Assembly (NCBI RefSeq): GCF_015706575.1
Contig: NW_024037059.1
Location: 37,361,058-37,425,057, forward strand
Length of the DNA stretch: 64,000 nucleotides
Source of the DNA: Patiria miniata
Lineage: Eukaryota > Echinodermata > Asteroidea > Valvatida > Asterinidae
Direction: 5' to 3'
In this document: piece after piece, positions 58,445 through 64,000 of the stretch
Position numbering within the stretch: position 1 is the first letter of the stretch
How the letters are laid out: each line of letters starts with the position of its first letter
Notes under the pieces: model-generated
Database searches by the model: none
What the model was told of the DNA's origin: nothing
What the model saw: the letters and a program-made list of their open reading frames with translations, nothing else
Program-made: the position numbers and the translations under genes

Positions 58445-58706
58445 AGTCACGCTACACCGCTATCTCCGGAGACTGCATGTATAGCGGCGCCGTACATTTA
58501 CTTAATCTCGCATTTTGACCAATTCGCACCAGCCTCGACTCCATGGGCGCGTGCGCGTTCCTTCACTAACCTCTGGCCGTGACATAGACATAGAGTTATT
58601 GTAGACATCGTTTGGAATCATGTGCTATACTATTGAACCCCCCCCCCCCCTACCTATTCTGCTTAAGATGCAGGACTACAAATTACTGGGTTTAGCGATA
58701 CATTAC

Positions 58707-58839
58707 CACTAGTGGCACGTTCGGCTTCTTCCACCGCCAAGGCGTCAGCCTCTACCTCTTGGAGCACCGAGGCGTCTTGCTTGACCACCAGGAACCCCAC
58801 CGTCAGCAGGGCCAGCAGGCAGGCGGTAACAGGAGACAT
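58707..58839 (-). CDS. Second intact first exon of the SnoaL-like gene (signal peptide)
   Basis: From ATG 58839 the minus strand encodes MSPVTACLLALLTVGFLVV then the same acidic linker, ending ERATS with a G before the donor GTAATG (phase 1), as in the exon at 56671-56803. It could be an alternative first exon of the gene ending at 46971, or the first exon of another copy whose other exons are gone. Only the last linker residues and synonymous sites differ. Confidence 0.65.
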
Positions 58840-59309
58840 GATGACAATCAGCAGAGGTGGACCAAGAGCTGTCCGGTGCTTGAAATCAATCGATCGGCCG
58901 TTAGCGCGATTTTGGGCTGTGCGGTTGGTCCTTTCGTCAGAGCAGTTCTGACTCCTTCCCCGGGTAGTAATTGCTTATAATCAAACCCAGAAGATTTGCT
59001 TTAATTAAGGTAAAATAAAGTACTTTGGCCTGCATTGCGTCATGTTGAGAAATGTCAATTGAGTTTTTTCATTACTTGACTGAATAATATTTTCAAACGT
59101 GTGGTTTAATGTTGTTTCTGATGAACGGGTTCTGCAAGTGTTTTAAGGTGCACTTTTAAGACGGTTAGAAACATTCTTTGTGGGGAATCTGCAGACACGT
59201 CAAACATATTGTGTGGGATCGTTAAGGCATCACTGGCCCGCTCGCGAATATTTTTTTACACAATAGTACAGGGTGACCATTTTTTAGGCGACTTGAATCA
59301 AGGTTATAT

Positions 59310-59348
59310 AGGATTGTAGAGCGCCGCTTAGCGGCGCTCTACAATCCT
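59310..59348. repeat. Perfect 18-bp-arm hairpin with 3-base loop
   Basis: AGGATTGTAGAGCGCCGC, the loop TTA, then the exact complement. In this stretch it looks like a terminator or a small structured RNA, but it lies inside a mobile element and I assign no function. Confidence 0.85.
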
Positions 59349-59375
59349 GTAACATTTTACCTACGCGCGCGCGCG

Positions 59376-59522
59376 TATCCGGTTCGTTAGTAAAAACGTC
59401 ATACACGCACGCGCACCACTGATTACTAGCGCCCATTGGCTACAAACACTCGAGCTGCGTTAACTTCCGGTTCCAATCGTGCAGAAAGTGCTGGAGGTGA
59501 CGTCACACTAACGAACCGGATA
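59376..59522. mobile_element. Nested MITE, ends TATCCGGTTCGTTAGT / ACTAACGAACCGGATA
   Basis: The ends are a perfect 16-bp inverted repeat. A similar end, TATCCGGTTCGTAAGT, occurs alone at 58204. Confidence 0.75.
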
Positions 59523-59577
59523 CTCTCTCGACATGTGAGAAAGTATATAATTAAGGAATTGCGGAATTTTGCCAAGT

Positions 59578-59650
59578 ACCGCCGTTGCTTAGTGGTTATG
59601 CAGGCTAATCATTGATCAGGGGTCTCGAGATTGAATCCTAATCCTGCCAT
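59578..59650 (+). repeat. tRNA-like SINE head
   Basis: GCCGTTGCTTAGTGGTTATG is A-box-like and GAGATTGAATCCTAATCC is a degenerate B box. The acceptor stem does not close. Confidence 0.45.
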
Positions 59651-60162
59651 GTCAGATTTTGCTCTTTTTTTCAACAAGTCAAAGTTTTATATGAGAAACG
59701 TTATTTTTCAGTCGGATACTACTTGTAAAGCAGCAATTTTCTTTTTCTTTTCTGATCCGAGGCTCTGGAGGATTTTTTTAAAAAGGGAATAAAGTCCGAA
59801 ATCCGTACCAAGTTGAAAAACAGTAGCCTCCACTCCAGCCTGTTTATGATAACCATGCCCCATAGGAAAGCGCACAAGATACCCCAGATAGTTGTGTAAT
59901 AAAAGATATCGCGGCCCGCTCACTCATCCATCTATTGGAGCGGTTACAGCGCCACCACGCGGCAAACATTGTCGTGTGTTAGACTGGCCGTTCCAACCGA
60001 CCTTCAGGTGCGAGATTTGTTTTGTTTTAGATAATTTTGGTATCATCCAAGCTTATCAGGCTTCATATTATTGTTGTATATATTCCACACATAGCTAGGT
60101 TGATTTTTGTGTAAAACTAGTTTGGAACTTCATCATAAGCAGATTTGTGTCGTTTATCCAAC

Positions 60163-60294
60163 ATGGCGCCGCCTAGCCCCATTAATGTGGCTGAAATACT
60201 GGACTACCTCCGTAGATCAGCAACAAATTTGCCATATGCCCTGTGCTTGGAAGGTTCCGTTGCTAAGGGAGCAGAACATCAAATTAAGATTTGA
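60163..60294 (+). CDS. Unrecognised 43-codon ORF in a duplicated block (possible first exon)
   Basis: ATG in the context CCAACATGGCG opens MAPPSPINVAEILDYLRRSA, then TNLPYALCLEGSVAKGAEHQ and IKI before TGA. The composition looks like real protein (amphipathic helix, no low complexity), and the copy at 57.8 kb keeps the frame open. I do not recognise the family. The residues may be a first coding exon ending at a donor near the last codons, but I see no clear downstream exon. Confidence 0.3.
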   Translation: MAPPSPINVAEILDYLRRSATNLPYALCLEGSVAKGAEHQIKI

Positions 60295-60495
60295 ATTATT
60301 TTGTCACTTTATACTCACACAATAACATCTACAACTGCTTAATTGGAAAAAAAATTGAATTCATAATGAATTCAACGGGTTTTTTTAATAACCTTCAGAG
60401 GACTAGTTATCTTGTAATTTCGGGTTGAATTTGAACAAATTTCTGCTGCTTTTGGTTCACGATAATCAATAATACTTTTTGGGGGGCGGCGATAA

Positions 60496-60842
60496 GGCCC
60501 CCCCCCCCAAAAAAAAGTCTCCGGTTTCTGGTATGCGCGCTTGTCGCCGTAGCCATGCGCGTCGGCAAAATTATTATTATTATTTTTTCAATGTAAGATG
60601 ATGTCTCAAAACCGCCAAGCTCACTGGTTCGACTGGAATCCTGCTGCTGCACAATTTAACGTGTTTTTAGATGGGGTTACGATCGAGTATAAGCTTTATG
60701 TGGCCTGTCTTGGCACCATAATTATGCAGTCATCAGCCGACATATGAAGAAAAAAAAGTAAAACAAAACAAAACAAAAAGCCGCGTCACCGCACCACATT
60801 TGGGGCAACTCCATACCAGAAACCGAAGACTTTTTTTTGGCC
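60496..60842. mobile_element. MITE, copy of 37751-38119
   Basis: It shares GTCTCCGGTTTCTGGTATGC, TGACTGGAATCCTGCTGCTGC-like text and the right end ACCAGAAACCGAAGAC with the copy in the IQANK1-like gene. It lies at the junction of the tandem units and the larger duplication. Confidence 0.8.
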
Positions 60843-61553
60843 TACTGGAATTGTGATTCGAATTCATCAAATTGTGGCATCTGTCACTCTAATAAGCTGA
60901 ATAATAATGGATGTGTAAGAAATATGCCTGCACTTTCTGACAGACAGTACATTCATGTTTAAATTGTGTAATGGTTAATATCCTTTCTCTCACTGACAAA
61001 AAGGGGATTTTTGAATATTTTTAATCAAAAATAGCGTTAGCATGAATTCAGAAAACACTTGTTATCTATCGCAAGTCAGTCTTATTAAACAAAATTATGA
61101 TAATAGTGCAATGAAGCAGTGAGGCGCCATTTTTCATGCAGGTAATTTCATTTATTCTAATTACATTTTTCAAACACAGTTTAAAAGCCATTTTTTGAAA
61201 CCCTTCAACCATAAATTAAAGATAAAATTACATAAACGTCGTAATATTTAAACTTTAACCCCTTCACCAAAAACTGTCAACAATCGTATACTGTTGGCCG
61301 AGTTCGAAGTTCAATTCAAGGCGGAGCGAAATGACAATTTTGATTTGCTGCATCTGGTCACGCGTGAGCATAGTCTTGAACAATATTATGGACTCGCCAA
61401 CCCAGGCAAAAATCATGTGTTTTTTATACTTGTTCTGAGCTAGTTCTGTTTTTTTTTAGTTGCAAGATAGATAAGTGGGTCCATGAAGAAGTATTGGGTG
61501 CCGTGGAAGCTGGAGACGAAAATGGATGCGATGTGTAAATGATGCATAAGGTA

Positions 61554-62020
61554 GCAGACCAGTAAATAAACTCCCATAGACCCCAATGGTAAATGCTCCC
61601 ACTTCAGAAATTCGGGAAAAATACTCACAACTCTCCAAGGTGTTCGAGACACGCATCAAATTAAAGCTTATTTCATCATCTTTCATTTTCTTTTCAATTT
61701 TAGGGGGGTCAACTGATGACTTTTAGGAGAAATTTCCATCTGAAGATGATCACCCCTGAAAATAGTCCTGAAGTCCATCGCCATTTTGAAAAACGATGCC
61801 TACACTCCATTGCAAAATAGAGCGCTTTTAGGGTCCAAATTACATCCAAAGTACACAGAACTGCAAGCTCCCAGTCCTGTGCACGGCTTCCACCCAATTT
61901 TTTTACAAACCCTCAAGTTCATGGCCCACAGCATGCTCAAATACTGAAGATTTTGAGGGCATGCAAATCGTGATTTGGCCGGCGTAGGCAAATTTCGGAC
62001 CGATTTACTGGTCTGCAGCC
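61554..62020. mobile_element. MITE, diverged relative of 25877-26355
   Basis: The ends GCAGACCAGTAAAT and ATTTACTGGTCTGC are perfect inverted repeats. The interior shares CATCTTTCATTTTCTTTTCA with the copy at 43968-44441. Confidence 0.65.
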
Positions 62021-62332
62021 TATAATAGCATACAATGGTGCATATCCGGGACCCAATTTCATGGCTCTGTGGACCAAAGATTTTTCGTGCTGACGATCAT
62101 CATTTTGTGCTAACCGCGCCAGCAGAAAATTTGGTGCCAAATCCCGTTAGCACAGAATCCTTAGATACGGGGTGTACACTTGCGCACAAGCCAAGATTCC
62201 TCGGTAACCCGTGAAATATGCTTACCGTAGCACGACATTTTCTGCTACATTTGTAAAATAAAAGCAGACATTTTTCGCAACAGTAAAGCAGAGCCATGAA
62301 ATTGGGCCCTTCCTAAGTGTGACGTCATTTGA

Positions 62333-62510
62333 ACTTAAACCACGCCCACTGTACACGGAGTAGCATTGGAACCATTCATAATGTTATTTCTAAGTATAAC
62401 TCAATGGAACCATTGCGTGCTAAGCCAATGGGCGCTTGTAATCAGTGGTACGCGCCCGTGTATGCGCACGTGTTGTCACTCACACGCACAGTGGGCGGGG
62501 CTGACTGTAT
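62333..62510. mobile_element. MITE, orthologous to 46508-46733 in the sister duplicate
   Basis: The ends AACCACGCCCACTG and CAGTGGGCGGGGCT are inverted. It sits at the same relative place before the SnoaL last exon as the left copy. Confidence 0.65.
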
Positions 62511-63186
62511 CGGTCTTTTCAATTTCAAATGGACTAGGGCCTACAACATTTACTTCTCTACCTTTAATATGTGACCTACTGTGGCGAAATGAGGAATGTC
62601 CCCCAAAACCATGTTTGAGTTGTCAACGCCTGAAGTTGGGTACACTAAAAAAATTATGTCAAAATCAATATTGTTGTTTTCTTATTTTTGAGTAGCCAAG
62701 GTATCAGAGTTTCACACTATGTATTTTTGTTGAGAAAAAATATTCCCAAAAGTTGGAAACTGAACAACGATTTCGACTGCCGTTGCTGGCGCAAGGCGTA
62801 TTTCTTTTTTTCAAAGCCGTTTTTTTCGAAATGGGGTTAGCAAAATTCGGCGGGACACCGTTGAAGTTCCTGCGGCATGTCTTTAGAATAATAAGCTATA
62901 GCAATAAATTTGGTATCACTGGAAAGCCAATGATTTGCGCTTTAAAATGATGTACGCAACTAAAAAAACTTGTAAAGTCAAAAGAGGGGTTATTCCTCAT
63001 TGTGATATAGCAGGTTACATATATTTGACCCATCACCATTTACTTAAAACTCAAATTACGACAGTAGTACTTGGTTGTATTAATACACCTTCAGTGTTCA
63101 AATTTAGTAATTCATAAACTATTCAGTAATTCCCATTGTTGCTCAATCTGTTTCTTTCCGTGCCGTCAGTTTTAATTTGCCGCGTG

Positions 63187-63256
63187 TTAGTTGTCATTAA
63201 AGATGTCTATGTAGATCTTGTAGTCGCTGTTGACTTTCTTCCAAACAAGCACTCCC
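63187..63256 (-). CDS. Last exon of a second SnoaL-like gene, rest beyond the window
   Basis: After the acceptor CAG the minus strand encodes GVLVWKKVNSDYKIYIDIFN then DN and a stop. It has the same length (70 bp), phase and end as the exon at 46971-47040, with three residue changes (F to L, N to S, V to I). No frame damage is seen, which suggests a working second copy whose earlier exons lie to the right of 64000. Confidence 0.75.
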
Positions 63257-64000
63257 CTGCCAAAAAAAGGTTGAAAAACCTACAAGTTAACTTCTGAATG
63301 CAAAGGGTGTATATTGAAGGGTGAACACGCCATCACTGCAGCCGTGGGATTTTTTTTAACAAAAAATGGTGTGTTTACACACAAATAATCCCGGTCGAGC
63401 AGACAAACGTAAAAACAGATTTGTTTGGCCAAGTATAATAGGCCATGTTTTTGACCGAATGCGGGCGCTGTAACGAACATTTTCTAGCTTTAAACTCTAG
63501 AAAAAAAATCATGTTTGTTGAAGCAGTTATATAAACTATATTTATTTAAAGTTGAGATTCCCGAACTGTTTTCGGGTTTCACCTCGAATAATTTTTTTTT
63601 TTTTTTTCAAGTTGCTTTTGTCCTAGAAAAATGTTATTCACTTTCTGAATGAGTCATTGAACCAAAAAATCCACCGACGTTTAGTTATTTAATTATTTCT
63701 TTACAGAATTCGAATTATTGGCTGTCAGACAATAATATTATATATTCGGCTCTCGGAGGGCGGGTTCATTTTGTATTCAAAATAAAATTCTTTTTTTCAT
63801 AGGGTTGCAGACAACCAAAATTGAAATTAAGATACTTTTATTGTTAAAACAAAACGTTGACAATTCATCAGGGGAAAAAAATCAGTTGTGTAGAGCAGGG
63901 GCACATTATCTTTAAATGTAAACATTGGAGATGTTACGTTTCAACTGTACACTGCAAAGCCTATAGTGTGTTCAAAAGTTACACTAGGTTTTAGCAAGGC

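Larger units (their letters stand above)
59244..59912. mobile_element. 669-bp element with 9-bp target duplication, confirmed by an empty site
   Basis: The ends GCGAATATTTTTTTACACAA and TTGTGTAATAAAAGATATCGC are inverted repeats of about 20 bp. GGCCCGCTC flanks both sides (59235-59243 and 59913-59921). The sister unit has a single GGCCCGCTC at 57559-57567 with continuous sequence, the empty site. The interior carries a perfect hairpin (59310-59348), a nested MITE (59376-59522) and a tRNA-like SINE, but no transposase. Confidence 0.9.
58604..60530. repeat. Tandem duplicated unit 2 (partner 56558-58180)
   Basis: See unit 1. This unit holds the second first-exon copy (58707-58839), block R1 (58990-59234), the inserted element 59244-59912 and the intact small ORF (60163-60294). 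Confidence 0.85.
60845..64000. repeat. Segmental duplication, right copy (partner 44600-48900), runs off the window
   Basis: It is colinear with the left copy and includes the last exon of a second SnoaL-like gene. It lacks the MITEs found at 46160-46433 and 47230-47602 in the left copy. Confidence 0.8.

Noticed and set aside
1-64000. LTR or virus-derived element
   Set aside because: I looked for long direct terminal repeats and for retroviral or capsid-type protein text and saw none; the only retroelement coding seen is the LINE endonuclease.

Overview
The window is animal (metazoan) genomic DNA. Its genes are interrupted by GT-AG introns, its proteins are typical of animals (SLC16-type transporter, two CYP2-clan cytochromes P450, NME6, an IQANK1-like protein, a secreted SnoaL-fold protein), and the space between exons is crowded with small DNA transposons, foldback elements, tRNA-derived SINEs and one LINE fragment. 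The look is that of a marine invertebrate, perhaps an invertebrate deuterostome, but I cannot name the species. I saw no virus-like or LTR element and no bacterial genes.

Layout. 1-3.6 kb: non-coding, with a palindromic MITE and a hAT-like element. 3.6-13.6 kb (minus): a six-exon SLC16/MCT-type transporter whose first intron holds a 3.2-kb foldback built of seven ~163-bp units per arm. 13.6-15.3 kb: head-to-head interval filled by an irregular repeat. 15.3-19.1 kb (plus): P450 gene 1, four coding exons. 20.3-23.6 kb (plus): NME6, five exons. 26.6-32.2 kb (plus): P450 gene 2, five exons, a paralog of gene 1 in which the conserved I-helix threonine reads alanine. 32.2-37 kb: repeats only. 37.0-41.2 kb (plus): five-exon gene for a 224-aa protein like the C-terminal part of IQANK1, with a resemblance to a dynein AAA+ module. 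43-64 kb: a segmentally duplicated region on the minus strand centred on a small secreted SnoaL-like gene (four exons, 163 aa), with duplicated first exons and the last exon of a second copy near the right edge.

All six gene models were built by hand: splice phases match at every junction and each model gives one open frame from ATG to stop. The two P450s should sit in the endoplasmic reticulum membrane, the SLC16 protein in the plasma membrane, NME6 is a nucleoside diphosphate kinase family member, and the SnoaL protein should be secreted. They are not an operon or evident pathway; only the P450 pair and the SnoaL copies are related by duplication.

The most unusual structures are (1) six hairpins sharing a GAGGCGAAGCCGAG-type core with inner arms of constant length but differing sequence, five of them inside a block that splits a LINE endonuclease gene; (2) the symmetric seven-plus-seven-unit foldback; (3) elements with 8- or 9-bp target duplications, one confirmed by an empty site in a sister duplicate; and (4) a duplicated, unrecognised small ORF at 57.8 and 60.2 kb.
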